Assembly (NCBI GenBank): GCA_036924085.1
Contig: JAVGWX010000013.1
Coordinates: 60,356,390-60,420,389 of the forward strand
Origin: Ariolimax columbianus
Taxonomy: Eukaryota; Mollusca; Gastropoda; Stylommatophora; Arionidae
Reading direction: 5' to 3'
DNA: 64,000 nt
Position numbers and translations under genes: made by a program. Under the pieces are notes generated by a model that made no database searches, was not told the DNA's origin, and was given only the letters and a program-made list of their open reading frames with translations. Of this stretch, positions 1 through 12,200 are shown in pieces. Every line of letters begins with the position of its first letter. The stretch's first letter is position 1.

Positions 1-29
1 TCACATCCGACGCATGCTGATGAAGGTGG

Positions 30-200
30 ACCAAGTTCCTACAGGTTGTTGTGCTATGCTTCATAGATCCCCGTCTCGTCAGCCAGGCTGCCTTGAAAAC
101 AGTCTATTTCCAGGGAACGCTATATGGAAGAGAGATTGTAGTCTTGGTCAGTGTATTGAGCCTGACGCGAATTCCTGGTCAGTATTTTGGACCTGACGTC
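30..200 (+). repeat. Dispersed repeat R2, copy 1 (partial)
   Basis: GGTTGTTGTGCTATGCTTCA and the following GCCAGGCTGCCTTGAAAACA recur at 32860-33010 and 52790-52930, and inverted at 30730-31060 and 55380-55715. The family has no coding capacity that I can see and is named R2 only locally. Confidence 0.7.
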
Positions 201-534
201 ACTTGTGTCTTTTAATATTGTTACCATTTCACATTTTTCACGTGTTTTATTTTAGCCACTCACACTTTAAGTTGACACTAACCCAGGTACAAGGTTCGTC
301 TTTAGGTAGCCAGTAAAACGGATATTTCTTCTCCATGTGTCTTATTTGACATATTTGTTATATAAAGCATTCTTTCAAACACAGAATGGCGCGTATCAAT
401 GACGATATGTAAATGTGTTTTACCTTAGAGGGATGTCTTTGTAAGGTTAGTGATGTGCTATAATCTATTTATCTTATTAGACATTGTGTGTTATTCAAAG
501 CTTTTCAGAACCTACAGGCGGTCTATACAAGTCT
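201..534. other. Unassigned AT-rich sequence
   Basis: No exon-like stretch, repeat unit or recognised element is visible between the R2 copy and the LINE-A fragment. Confidence 0.5.
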
Positions 535-3500
535 GTGGTAGTGAAAAATACTAATTCAAAGCTGGGTATGATAACAAGAAACATTACACATAAGATAAGA
601 GCAAGGAAGTGATAGTCAAACTATATAAATCATCGGGGAGTCCTAAATTGGAGTACTGTGTTCATGTGGGGAGTCCTTAGAGTGGATATAACATGCTGGA
701 AAGGATACAAAGAAGAGCTACAAAAATAATCGCGGGGTTTCAAAATTAAAGTTATGAGGAAAGAATAAAAACAATAGGTCTTCAGTGTCAAGAACAGAGA
801 AGAATTCAAGCTGACTTAAAACAAGTTTATAAGATAATCAATAGAAACAATAAATTAGACTATAACAAGTTTATAAGATAATCAATAGAAACAAATTACA
901 CTATAACAAGTTTATAAGATAATCAATAGAAACAATAAATTAGACTATAACAAGTTTATAAGATAATCAATAGAAACAATATAATTAGACTATAACAAGT
1001 TTATAAAATAAGCAATAGAAACAATAAATTAGACTATAACAAGTTTATAAGATAATCAATAGAAACAATAGAATTAGACTATAACAAGTTTATAAGATAA
1101 TCAATAGAAACAATAAATTAGACTATAACAAGTTTATAAGATAATCAATAGAAACAATAAATTAGACTATAACAAGTTTATAAGATAATCAATAGAAACA
1201 ATAAATTAGACTATAACAAGTTTATAAGATAATCAATAGAAACAATAAATTAGACTATAACAAGTTTATAAGATAATCAATAGAAACAATAAATTAGACT
1301 ATAACACGTTTATAAGATAATCAATAGAAACAATAAATTAGACTATAACAAGTTTATAAGATAATCAATAGAAACAATAAATTAGACTATAACAAGTTTA
1401 TAAGATAATCAATAGAAACAATAAATTAGACTATAACAAGTTTATAAGATAATCAATAGAAACAATAAATTAGACTATAACAAGTTTGTAAGATAATCAA
1501 TAGAAACAATAAATTAGACTATAACAAGTTTATAAGATAATCAATAGAAACAATAAATTAGACTATAACAAGTTTATAAGATAATCAATAGAAACAATAA
1601 ATTAGACTATAACAAGTTTATAAGATAATCAATAGAAACAATAAATTAGACTATAACAAGTTTATAAGATAATCAATAGAAACAATAAATTAGACTATAA
1701 CAAGTTTATAAGATAATCAATAGAAACAATAAATTAGACTATACAAGTTTATAAGATAATCAATAGAAACAATAAATTAGACTATAACAAGTTTATAAGA
1801 TAATCAATAGAAACAATAAATTAGACTATAACAAGTTTATAAGATAATCAATAGAAACAATAAATTAGACTATAACAAGTTTATAAGATAATCAATAGAA
1901 ACAATAAATTAGACTATAACAAGTTTATAAGATAATCAATAGAAACAATAAATTAGACTATAACAAGTTTATAAGATAATCAATAGAAACAATAAATTAG
2001 ACTATAACAAGTTTATAAGATAATCAATAGAAACAATAAATTAGACTATAACAAGTTTATAAGATAATCAATAGAAACAATAAATTAGACTATAACAAGT
2101 TTATAAGATAATCAATAGAAACAATAAATTAGACTATAACAAGTTTATAAGATAATCAATAGAAACAATAAATTAGACTATAACAAGTTTATAAGATAAT
2201 CAATAGAAACAATAAATTAGACTATAACAAGTTTATAAGATAATCAATAGAAACAATAAATTAGACTTTAACAAGTTTATATGATAACAATAGAAACATA
2301 AATTAGACTTTAACAAGTTTTTATAAGATAATCAATAGAAACAATAAATTAGACTATAACAAGTTTATAAGATAATCAATAGAAACAATAAATTAGACTA
2401 TAACAAGTTTGTAAGATAATCAATAGAAACAATAAATTAGACTATAACAAGTTTGTAAGATAATCAATAGAAACAATAAATTAGACTATAACAAGTTTAT
2501 AAGATAATCAATAGAAACAATAAATTAGACTATAACAAGTTAATAAGATAATCAATAGAAACAATAAATTAGACTATAACAAGTTTGTAAGATAATCAAT
2601 AGAAACAATAAATTAGATTATAACAAGTTTATAAGATAATCAATAGAAACAATAAATTAGACTATAACAAGTTTATAAGATAATCAATAGAAACAATAAA
2701 TTAGACTATAACAAGTTTATAAGATAATCAATAGAAACAATAAATTAGACTATAACAAGTTTATAAGATAATCAATAGAAACAATAAATTAGACTGTAAC
2801 AAGTTTATAAGATAATCAATAGAAACAATAAATTAGACTATAACAAGTTTGTAAGATAATCAATAGAAACAATACATTAGACTATAACAAGTTTAAAAGA
2901 TAATCAATAGAAACAATAAATTAGACAATAACAAGTTTATAAGATAATCAATAGAAACAATAAATTAGACTATAACAAGTTTGTAAGATAATCAATAGAA
3001 ACAATAAATTAGACTATAACAAGTTTATAAGATAATCAATAGAAACAATAAATTAGACTATAACAAGTTTATAAGATAATCAATAGAAACAATAAATTAG
3101 ACTATAACAAGTTTATAAGATAATCAATAGAAACAATAAATTAGACTATAACAAGTTTATAAGATAATCAATAGAAACAATAAATTAGACTATAACAAGT
3201 TTATAAGATAATCAATAGAAACAATAAATTAGACTATTACAAGTTTATAAGATGATCAATAGAAACAATAAATTAGACTTTAACAAGTTTATAAGATAAT
3301 CAATAGAAACAATAAATTAGACTATAACAAGTTTATAAGATAATGAATAGAAACAATAAATTAGACTATAACAAGTTTGTAAGATAATCAATAGAAACAA
3401 TAAATTAGACTATAACAAGTTTATAAGATAATCAATAGAAACAATAAATTAGACTATAACACGTTTGTAAGATAATCAATAGAAACAATAAATTAGACTA

Positions 3501-4165
3501 TAACAAGTTTGTAAGATAATCAATAGAAACAATAAATTAGACTATAACAAGTTTGTAAGATAATCAATAGAAACAATAAATTAGACTATAACAAGTTTAT
3601 AAGATAATCAATAGAAACAATAAATTAGACTATAACACGTTTGTAAGATAATCAATAGAAACAATAAATTAGACTATAACAAGTTTGTAAGATAATCAAT
3701 AGAAACAATAAATTAGACTATAACAAGTTTATAAGATAATCAATAGAAACAATAAATTAGACTATAACACGTTTATAAGATAATCAATAGAAACAATAAA
3801 TTAGACTATAACAAGTTTGTAAGATAATCAATAGAAACAATAAATTAGACTATAACAAGTTTATAAGATAATCAATAGAAACAATAAATTAGACTATAAC
3901 AAGTTTATAAGATAATCAATAGAAACAATAAATTAGACTATAACAAGTTTATAAGATAATCAATAGAAACAATAAATTAGACTATAACAAGTTTATAAGA
4001 TAATCAATAGAAACAATAAATTAGACTATAACAAGTTTTTCAAACTGCAAGAACAAGTGGTCAGACCTTCAAATTGTTTAACAACATGTCCACATCAGAT
4101 ATAAGGAAATTATTTTTTTAGTCAGAGGGTGGTGAATGCTTGGAATGCATTGGCTTCCTTCCCTC
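535..4165 (+). mobile_element. LINE-A fragment split by a 3.2-kb tandem array
   Basis: From 535 to 822 the sequence reads as a decayed C-terminal part of a non-LTR retrotransposon ORF (EVIVKLYKA...LEYC, MLERIQRRATK, QRRIQADL). The array occupies 823-4036. The same ORF region resumes at 4034 with AAGTTTTTCAAACTGC and ATTTTTTTAGTCAGAGGGTG, encoding FFKLQ and FFSQRVVNAWNAL as in the copy at 14850. The array is therefore an expansion within one element copy. Many stops and frameshifts make it inert. Confidence 0.85.
823..4036 (+). repeat. 44-bp minisatellite, about 73 copies, seeded in LINE-A
   Basis: The unit contains AGACTATAACAAGTTTATAA followed by GATAATCAATAGAAACAATA. The LINE-A copy at 15260-15305 has the same segment once (TTTATAAGATGATCAGAGGA, then ATTAGACTATAACAAG), coding YKMIRGMDKLDYNK. 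Units differ by a few recurrent substitutions (GTTTGTAAG, CACGTTT), and one irregular patch lies near 2268-2320. Because 44 is not a multiple of three, no long ORF results. Confidence 0.95.
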
Positions 4166-4227
4166 CGTCTTCTTCTTCTTCTTTTTCTGTGTTCATCATG
4201 AAAAGGGCGTTTGTGACGTTGTAGTTT

Positions 4228-4980
4228 ACAGCCAGCTATGAGTCACTGACCCTGATGCAAGCAGACATCTATGAGTCACTGATCCTGATACAAGCAGACA
4301 TCTATGAGTCACTGATCCTGATGCAAACAGCCAGATATGAGTCACTGACCCTGATGCAAGCAGACATCTATGAGTCACTGACCCTGATGCAAGCAGACAT
4401 CTATGAGTCACTGATCCTGATACAAGCAGACATCTATGAGTCACTGATCCTGATGCAAACAGCCAGATATGAGTCACTGACCCTGATGCAAGCAGACATC
4501 TATGAGTCACTGATCCTGATACAAGCAGACATCTATGAGTCACTGATCCTGATGCAAACAGCCAGCTATGAGTCACTGACCCTGATGCAAGCAGATATCT
4601 ATGAGTCACTGACCCTGATGCAAGCAAGCATATATGAGTCACTGATCCTGATGCAAGCAGACATCTATGAGCCACTGACCCTGATTCAAGCAGACATCTA
4701 TGAGTCACTGCCCCTGATGCAAGCAGACATCTATGAGTCACTGACCCTGATGCAAGCAAGCATCTATGAGTCACTGATCCTGATGCAAGCAGACATCTAT
4801 GAGTCACTGACCCTGATGCAAGCAGACATCTATGAGTCACTGACCCTGATGCAAGCAAGCATATATGAGCCACTGACCCTGATGCAAGCAGACATCTATG
4901 AGTCACTGACCCTGATGCAAACAGACATCTATGAGTCCCTGACCCTGATGCAAGCAGACATGTATGAGTCGCTGTCTGCT
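4228..4980. repeat. 33-bp minisatellite, about 23 copies, seeded in dispersed repeat R1
   Basis: Each unit contains CTGATGCAAGCAGACATCTA followed by TGAGTCACTGA. A single-copy version (CTGATGCAAGCAGCCAGCTA) occurs at about 37560 in R1-related sequence. A 33-bp unit is 11 codons, so both strands stay open for 226-243 codons; those ORFs are artefacts. Confidence 0.93.
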
Positions 4981-5306
4981 CGTTGATTGCAGCATCTTCG
5001 GCCCCAGTGCTCGTGTGCTTTTATCCACTTTCATCCACGAGCGTTACTAAATAGATAAGAATCTTTGACTCGAGATTCAGGCTACTGACAGGATTTACCA
5101 GATAGCTGTCAGGACACGTATAGCGGACTGACCGTGACTTTGTTAGCGTGTCTGGGAAGGGATAGCAGCGTTCTGTGTAGAACCGATTAATCGGCCTCAG
5201 TGATCTTTAGTAGACGAGAGAGAGCTGCTGGTCACATGTCAAAGAAAATAAATAAAAGTTATCCTTTAGAAACGATACCTGCTTTTAGTTTGTCAGCCCC
5301 TGAATT

Positions 5307-5309
<3 letters not shown>
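4981..5309. other. Unassigned unique sequence
   Basis: No splice-flanked coding stretch or recognisable repeat is visible. Confidence 0.45.
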
Positions 5310-5353
<44 letters not shown>

Positions 5354-5580
5354 TGAATAAATGGATGGGTAAATAGATATGTAGGTAGAGATTGAGATGT
5401 ATGGGTGCGAGGGTCAATGGATGGGTGGGTGTGTGGATGAAAGGATGTATGAGTGGATAGATGGATGGATGGATAGAAGATAGATAGATAGATAGATAGG
5501 CATGTAGGTAGAGATATAGATATTTAGAAGATTAGAGATTTGTAGGTTTGGAGATTTGGATAGAGATTTAGATTCGATTA
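5310..5580. repeat. AG microsatellite followed by GGAT/GATA simple repeats
   Basis: About 40 bp of (AG)n at 5310-5349 passes into imperfect ATGGATGGATGG and GATAGATAGATAG tracts and then GAGATTTGGA-type degenerate repeats. The open frame on the minus strand across it is low-complexity. Confidence 0.9.
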
Positions 5581-5679
5581 GATAGATTGATTGAGCCCTT
5601 AGACGAGATGATTGTGAAGCATTTTCTGCACTGTCTACATTCATCCTACTTCGCGACTGAGGTCTGTTGCTTACAGAAT

Positions 5680-6012
5680 CACAGAGACAGACACTTGCTG
5701 CGCATAGTTATGTGTCATCCACGAGAGACAGACACTTACTGCGCATAGTTATGTGTCATCCACGAGAGACAGACACTTACTGCGCATAGTTATGTATCAT
5801 CCACGAGAGACAGACTCTTACTGCGCATAGTTATGTGTCATCCACGAGAGACAGACACTTACTGCGCATAGTTATGTGTCATCCACGAGAGACAGACACT
5901 TGCTGCGCATAGTTATGTGTCATCCACGAGAGAAAGACACTTGATGTGCATAGTTATGTGTCATCCACGAGAGACAGACACTTGCTGTGCATAGTTGTGT
6001 GTCATTCACAAA
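5680..6012. repeat. 41-bp minisatellite, about 8 copies
   Basis: The unit is GAGAGACAGACACTTACTGC followed by GCATAGTTATGTGTCATCCAC. Copies are nearly identical with a few substitutions towards the right end. No seed element was recognised. Confidence 0.93.
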
Positions 6013-6454
6013 TGGTGCTGGTGTTCAGTTAGTCTCGACCGCCTTACGCGCCCTCCTCATGAACTCCAGTGTGCCGGCTTGAGCAACTCTCTTGATGAGA
6101 TCTTTCTTTCTTCCCGACACAGGGAGGGATAGTACGGACGGAGTACAACTTTTAACTGTACAGATGTTTATATAATATGCATATACACATTATACCCGGT
6201 ATAATCAAGAATATTCACAATGATCAAATACATGATCACTACTTGCGGAGCATAGGTCTCCAATGAATACACGCCAAGTATTTTTATCGTGAGCCATTCG
6301 AGGCAATTCTGTCCACTTCTTGTTTGCCGGCATCCGCCTCCCTCTTCCACTAGAGTCTTGGTCGTCCTCTATTCCTCCTGCCCTGTGAATTCTAGAACAG
6401 AAACTGTTTTGTAATGGTTATCAACTTGTTTCCATAATGTCATGATCCATTAGT
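6013..6454. other. Unassigned sequence
   Basis: No coding exon or repeat family is recognised; some short open frames lack splice context. Confidence 0.4.
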
Positions 6455-6855
6455 TTCTGATCTGTCTTATCCAACATCTCCACTAGTTTCTGACCAGTCC
6501 TATCCAACATCTTCACTGGTTTCTAACCTGACATCTCCAACATCTCAACTGGTTTCAGACCCGTCCTCTCCAACATCTCAACTGGTTTCTAACCCGACAT
6601 CTCAACTGGTTTCTGTCCCGTACTATCCAACATATCAACTGGTTTCTAACCCGACATCTCCAACATATCAACTGGTTTCTAACCCGACATCTCAACTGGT
6701 TTCTGTCCCGTACTATCCAACATATCAACTGGTTTCTAACCCGACATCTCAACTGGTTTCTGTCCCGTACTATCCAACATATCAACTGGTTTCTAACCCG
6801 ACATCTCCAACATATCAACTGGTTTCTAACCCGACATATCAACTGGTTTCTGTCC
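6455..6855. repeat. Minisatellite of mixed 24/33-bp units
   Basis: The core AACTGGTTTCTAACCCGACA recurs about 14 times, with alternative tails (CATCTC, or CCGTACTATCCAACATATC). The alternation itself repeats as a larger block (for example 6590-6660, 6685-6750 and 6745-6800). Confidence 0.9.
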
Positions 6856-7289
6856 CATCTTATCGCACCTTTTCCATTCTTGTATTCTGCTCAGACAACC
6901 CTATAAGAAAGCATGTACCTTTTTCGTAAGTGCCTTTGTTGTTCTCCATCTTTCAGAGCCATATGATGGAGTTGAAGATTTAATTTGGTTGCAGTTTAAA
7001 TTTTTTATAAGGTCGCTAATACAGCGAAAGCGCATCATTCAAGTACCATATTTCTAGCTACCAAGATACATGCAAGATTCTACACGTGTCGTATTGGAGA
7101 TGAATGATAAAGTTGGAGGTCCTGCTTACGCGCTATGCACCTAAAAGAACCCTTGACAGTTGAAAAGAGTAGAAGGAGAGCGTCTTCCAACTCAATTCTA
7201 TCGCTCTTAGCTGTATTTATTTTCAAAACATGTGTTTTGTCTCTGTGTATTTTCAGAAAGTTGAAATGAGGCCACTTCTTATCGGATTC
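6856..7289. other. Unassigned sequence
   Basis: Nothing coding was recognised. CTCAGACAACCCT at 6890 resembles part of the next array's unit, so this may flank its seed. Confidence 0.35.
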
Positions 7290-7755
7290 GTGAACAGAGC
7301 CTCACTCTGAAAGCTCCTCAGACAACCCTTTGACAGCGTGAACAGAGCCTCATCCTGGAAGCTCCTCAGACAACCCTTTGATAGCGTGAACAGAGCCTCA
7401 TCCTGGAAGCTCCTCAGACAACCCTTTGACAGCGTCAACAGAGCCTCATCCTGGAAGCTCCTCAGACAACCCTTTGATAGCGTGAACAGAGCCTCATCCT
7501 GGAAGCTCCTCAGACAACCCTTTGACAGTGTGAACAGAGCCTCATCCTGAAAGCTCCTCAGACAATCCTTTGACAGCGTGAACAGAGCCTCATCCTGAAA
7601 GCTCCTCAGACAACCCTTTGACAGAGTGAACAGAGCCTCATCCTGGAAGCTCCTCAGACAACCCTTTGACAGCGTGAACAGAGCCTCATCCTGGAAGCTC
7701 CGCAGACAACCCTTTGACAGCGTGAACAGAGCCTCATCCTGGAAGTTCTTCAGAC
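7290..7755. repeat. 48-bp minisatellite, about 10 copies
   Basis: The unit contains AGCGTGAACAGAGCCTCATC then CTGGAAGCTCCTCAGACAAC. At 48 bp (16 codons) it leaves both strands open (171 codons on the minus strand), which is an artefact. Confidence 0.94.
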
Positions 7756-7924
7756 ACCTCGAGTGCACCTGAAGTTCTAAAACATAATCCAGAAAACGTA
7801 CGAGATGTCAAGTGCCGTAGGAAATAAGAACGGCAACTTGATATAATTGTCTACTATGGCCATTACTCTTCCTGTTGACCATTCACTTGATTATGAAGCC
7901 TACAGTATTGTATCCACTTGGAAT

Positions 7925-8235
7925 CAAGATGCTGAGTAGCGCATGAGTTGCAATGGTCAGCGACCCATAGCTGACTGCTAGCATCAAGGCCAGCGAACTA
8001 TAGCTGCCAAGACCCTTCTACACCTCCACGCGGTGATCCTGGATAACAGGCTGCAGCAGGGCAGACTGGCTGAGAAGGGATCGAAGAGGGAATGCTAACC
8101 CGGTACTCAAAAATGCTTGCTGAAGTCGGAGTGTTGGACCGAAAGGTGCAAATATTACAGCCAAGCTGTAAACTACGACACAACTCATTCCGTTCTCCGA
8201 ACTACATTCTACTACTTCAGGGTTTGGTAATGGGA
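7925..8235 (+). repeat. Dispersed repeat R1, full-looking copy
   Basis: Landmarks are GATCCTGGATAACAGGCTGC, GGACCGAAAGGTGCAAATAT and CAAGCTGTAAACTACGACAC. The same order is found at 31520-31815 and 47195-48085 (plus), and inverted at 23905-24255, 25055-25290, 35705-35915, 36970-37330 and 41435-41745. It has no coding capacity and is probably a SINE or non-autonomous element. Confidence 0.8.
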
Positions 8236-8264
8236 AATTGATAACGAAGCCAAGCCAAATCAAT

Positions 8265-8830
8265 GTCCAGACGTTTGAAAGACTTTGTCTCGCCAGGTCA
8301 GTATTGTTCCCTCTCTTCCTGTGTAAGCATGCAGCTTTGTAGGATGTGTTCCATGATCATGGCATACTCCCCTCCCCTGTCAACTGATGACACTTGAATC
8401 TGTACGAGTTCTCAGTCTAAAGATGACCACTTATCTGGTTCAATCAGAGTAGTAGCCCCCCACCCAGTTGGCTTCAACTTTGATCTTTGCCTTATTGAAT
8501 GTCAAGCTCAGGTCTGTTGCTCATTCATCTTGGATTATAAGCTCAACAGCGGCCTTTAAATGTCTCTTTATCTTGGTTTGTGTCAATACTTTTGTTGCTG
8601 TGGACCATCCTGCATACAGTTCCTTTAGGGTGCTAACCCTGGGTCGATTGTTATTTCTAGATACAAGTTTGTCTAGGGGAACAGTCTGGCCATTTACTTT
8701 TTTGATGCATGGGTGAGAGTATTCGATCTTGAGGCAACTCCATGTTCTCTGTTTTTCTTGTTGCTGCTGAGGTGTCGTGTTATCTAAGTCATCGATGATT
8801 CATCTGTACATGTTGAACTGACTGGCTTCA
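8265..8830 (-). mobile_element. LINE-E fragment (RNase H-type LINE 3' ORF), decayed
   Basis: The sequence parallels 61720-62290 over several hundred bases (AGCATG(C/T)AG, GT(G/T)TTCCA, CTCAGT(C/T)T(A/G)AAGATGA, GTCAAGCTCAGGTCTGTT). It corresponds to the minus-strand RNase H to C-terminal region of the LINE seen intact at 47277-47831. Many stops are present. Confidence 0.65.
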
Positions 8831-8880
8831 TGTTTAAGGATGGGAATATTGCCTGGGGTTGAAGATGTTTGTTCTTGTGG

Positions 8881-8972
8881 GGGGGGAGGGGAAGAGAGAG
8901 AGAGGCAGGCAGAAAGAAAAAAAAAAACAAACAAACAAAACAACAACAAAAAAACACACACACACACACACC
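8881..8972. repeat. G-rich, A-rich and (CA)n simple repeats
   Basis: A GGGGGGGAGGGG patch, AAAAAAAAAACAAACAAACA and a short (CA)n lie together just beyond the PUS10 poly(A) signal. Confidence 0.85.
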
Positions 8973-8982
8973 AAGCAAGCAT

Positions 8983-8988
8983 TTTATT
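8983..8988 (-). terminator. Poly(A) signal for PUS10
   Basis: AATAAA on the minus strand, 109 bp after the PUS10 stop codon, is the first canonical hexamer downstream. A CA/A-rich tract follows just beyond. The predicted 3' UTR is therefore short, about 130 nt. Confidence 0.7.
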
Positions 8989-9096
8989 GGTAATGCTGGG
9001 ACTGAGTTTAGACCAATAAAACTTCATACAACTGGAAGCAAGTTACAGTATCCTGGCCAATACTAAACAAGGCATTAGTCTTTTCACAACAACTTG

Positions 9097-9207
9097 TTAT
9101 TCAGCATCATCTTGATGAATCTTTTCAACATTATTATCATCTGTGCCTTTAGTCTTGGTGTGGTCGGGCACAGGATCAATGAAGGCTGGCCAGTCTACAT
9201 CCACAGC
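9097..9207 (-). CDS. PUS10: PUS10 exon 16 (residues 484-519 and stop)
   Basis: The acceptor is TTTTATTTTGGCAG; 111 nt ending in TAA. It encodes AVDVDWPAFIDP, matching ESVDVDWPPALDD at the human C-terminus, followed by an extra acidic, lineage-specific tail ending HQDDAE. Confidence 0.95.
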   Translation of the reverse strand, partial: AVDVDWPAFIDPVPDHTKTKGTDDNNVEKIHQDDAE

Positions 9208-12200
9208 CTGCCAAAATAAAAGCACATGTTTTGCTTGATTTGTAAACTAATTGTTGTAATACACACTTAACAAAAAGTCTTCAGTGCACTGAATATTTAC
9301 AAGCACTATGATGAAACTGGTAACCAATACTGTGTCAATAAATGCTGCTTTAGTCTCCCAACCACAGCCCTGGCAATACACAGTCAAAATTGAAGAATCG
9401 AGACACCTCATAGTGGGAGATTTTAAGTCACTCCCCAAGCTGAGGCTATGAACCAGAGAGACGAGGAGGTAACGGCTACCATGTCCCAATACATTGAGAT
9501 AACGGCAACAAATATGCACCCCAGCTGGAATTTTAAAAGAGCAAACTGGACTACTCTGACTGTATGAATTTTTGGCATGGGATATACACATGACAATGTT
9601 GCTATCAATCCCACATGGAAAGCAGAAAAACTATAAACTAGTGTAAATCCACGAAGAAAAAGTGAGGCAAGAAATACCAGGGAAACAAATCATTCACCAG
9701 AAAACACAGGGGAAATGCAGCAAAATTAAAAACACACATCCAAAAAAGTTGGCATGAAAAGAATCAACGTGGACAGCAAGAGCCTTAAGAAACCAGAGGG
9801 AGCCACGGGAAAACAGTTATTAAGGAAAAAACATCCTGGCTGAATTTTTCAGAGAGAGGAGTGTACTACAACATTGACACGAGAACGCAAACTAAAAACG
9901 AGATGAAAAACTAAAAAACAAGAAAGCTCAAGGAAAAGACAACACAAATGAAATAATTAGAAACCTAGATCAAGAAGCGAGAAGAAAACTCCTGAAAATC
10001 TTCAACCAATCATGGACCACGGGTAATATATCATTAACCAAAAGTCGTGTACCTAACCCAAGAAATAGAAAATGCTTGCAGTCTTTGTGGATATGGCAAA
10101 AGCTTTTGGCAAGGTATGGAGAGAAGGACTCCTAAAAAGAGTGAAATTAGATGGATAACTCTCCTATCCTGTTCATAAATGATATAGCGAGAAAACTCCC
10201 AAAGAAAGTATCCAGTGCCCTACACGCTGACGATTTCGCAATGTGGAGTGCTGCAGAAAAAACTACCAACAGCTTAAAAACAGAATGCAGACAGCACCGG
10301 ACACTGTTGGGAAGTGGGTTACAGATTAACATCTCAAAGTGGCAAACAGCTTGTACAAGAAAATAGCCCTGTGTATCTTAGGAGTTAAAATGGACAAGAG
10401 AGACACATGGAGGGAACACATACAGGAGATAGAACAGAAAACTATCCCTTATAAAGAAGCTGGCGTGCAGATAGCAACATCCTTAAAAATGTATATAGTG
10501 GCACAGTCAGGCCAGCACTTAAATGCGGCATGACATCCTGGGCCATGGCAACAAACACGGAACACTTAAACAAAATTTAAAATCGCGCTTAAGGATTATA
10601 ACAGGAGGAATGAAGACAACATTAATCCAGACAATGGAAACATACAAATATATAAGATTCCTAAATACCAGATGAGAGGAAAGAGTGAAGTCACATAATG
10701 AAAAGATGTATGGGATGATCAGGCATGTGTAGCATATCAAACTGAAACACCCAGTTAAAAATACTACACTGCACCAAAAATATGGAAAACTTATACCCAA
10801 CCAAATAGTATCAACTATGAAGAGCCAAGCTGCAACAAAAAATCATGATCGCAATAAGTACAGAGATCCCAGGAATCAGAAAAGACTAATAGTGTCCATG
10901 AGCTGAAAACTTTAGCCCAAGCAATAATTGAGAAGAAATATAATAACAGAAGAGGCCCTCCCAACAGAAAAGTTGTCCACAAACCTCAGAGCAGAATTGA
11001 TGGCCCTCGTATGAGCACTGAGAATACTTCAAACAGAAAGGCAACCACCAACAAAAAAATGACTATTCCCAGACTGCAGAGTACTATTACAGAGAATACA
11101 CAAACAGCAAACCACATGTTATCAGAGCAGAACTATACAAACAGCGAACCACATGTTATCAGAGCAGAACTAGGAAAACTCCAAAGATCCTCAACAATCA
11201 ATAGCGCTCCAGTGGCTACTGTCCCATTGTGGAATCACGGGAAACGAGAGAGCTAATGCTCTAGCAAAAAGGCACAATTTAATCATCGAGTACCATTCAG
11301 AGAGATCAAGAACATCATCAGAGATTAGTATATACACCAATGGAGAGAAGACGTGAACATAGGCAGTACACCAACAAACTACCTAATTTCATCGGAGAAC
11401 TGGACAGTGCAGACTACTAGAACATCTACATTGACTATCCAAAGGGACATGAGATACCAGATGGTGCAAAGCTGAGACAAAAGCTGTGGGGCAGCCACTC
11501 CGACCTGGTGAAGACTACAGAGACTTTATCATGGTGACTGGCCTGCAGATATAGCATGACCAGAAGATCCTGATCGCAATGAAGAACGGAACTTCTGTAC
11601 TGCAGTTATCAAGGCCTTGGTTAGGCAATGATGTAATAGCTGACTTGAACAAGATATGGTGAGCCGGAACTTCCTGGTCCAGTTGTGCCACATGAAGACT
11701 TGACATTGCGGACAAGATCACAGAGGGTGTGTCGCTGGTTGCGCGTGTGTAAGGAATCGAGTCTTGATGTGTCCTGTTTAATTAGTCCAAGTCTCTGAAC
11801 CAGATACGTCTAATAAATTCATATTTTTGATACAATGACATGATGAATTTTATCAATGTTTTGAACAAAGCATTGAAGAAGATGAAACCATGCTGTTACC
11901 TCCACATCCAGGTCAATGATGTCACATTCTGCTCCCAAGAGGATGCTCATATTAGGGCATGTGCGGCCAAAATCTCCATGAACAAATTCTTTAATATAGC
12001 TGGTCATGGTTAAGGAAAACCAGTTTTTTTCAAAATACAACCACTCACAAGAACAGGAGGGTATAGGTACAAACATAAAGCCAGGTCCAGATTGGATATT
12101 AGGGCATATTTTTTCCCCTCTTTAGTCAAAGTGGTGATTGCTTGGAGTGAATTGCCCCAGGAAGTAGTGGAGGCAGGGCCATTTAATGCAGTCTTGTAAA

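Noticed and set aside
823..4036. CRISPR-like regular repeat array
   Set aside because: Units are contiguous, without unique spacers, in a eukaryotic intron-bearing genome. It is a minisatellite derived from a LINE.
4226..4986. Overlapping 226- and 243-codon ORFs on both strands
   Set aside because: Artefact of the 33-bp array; no start, splice or domain evidence.
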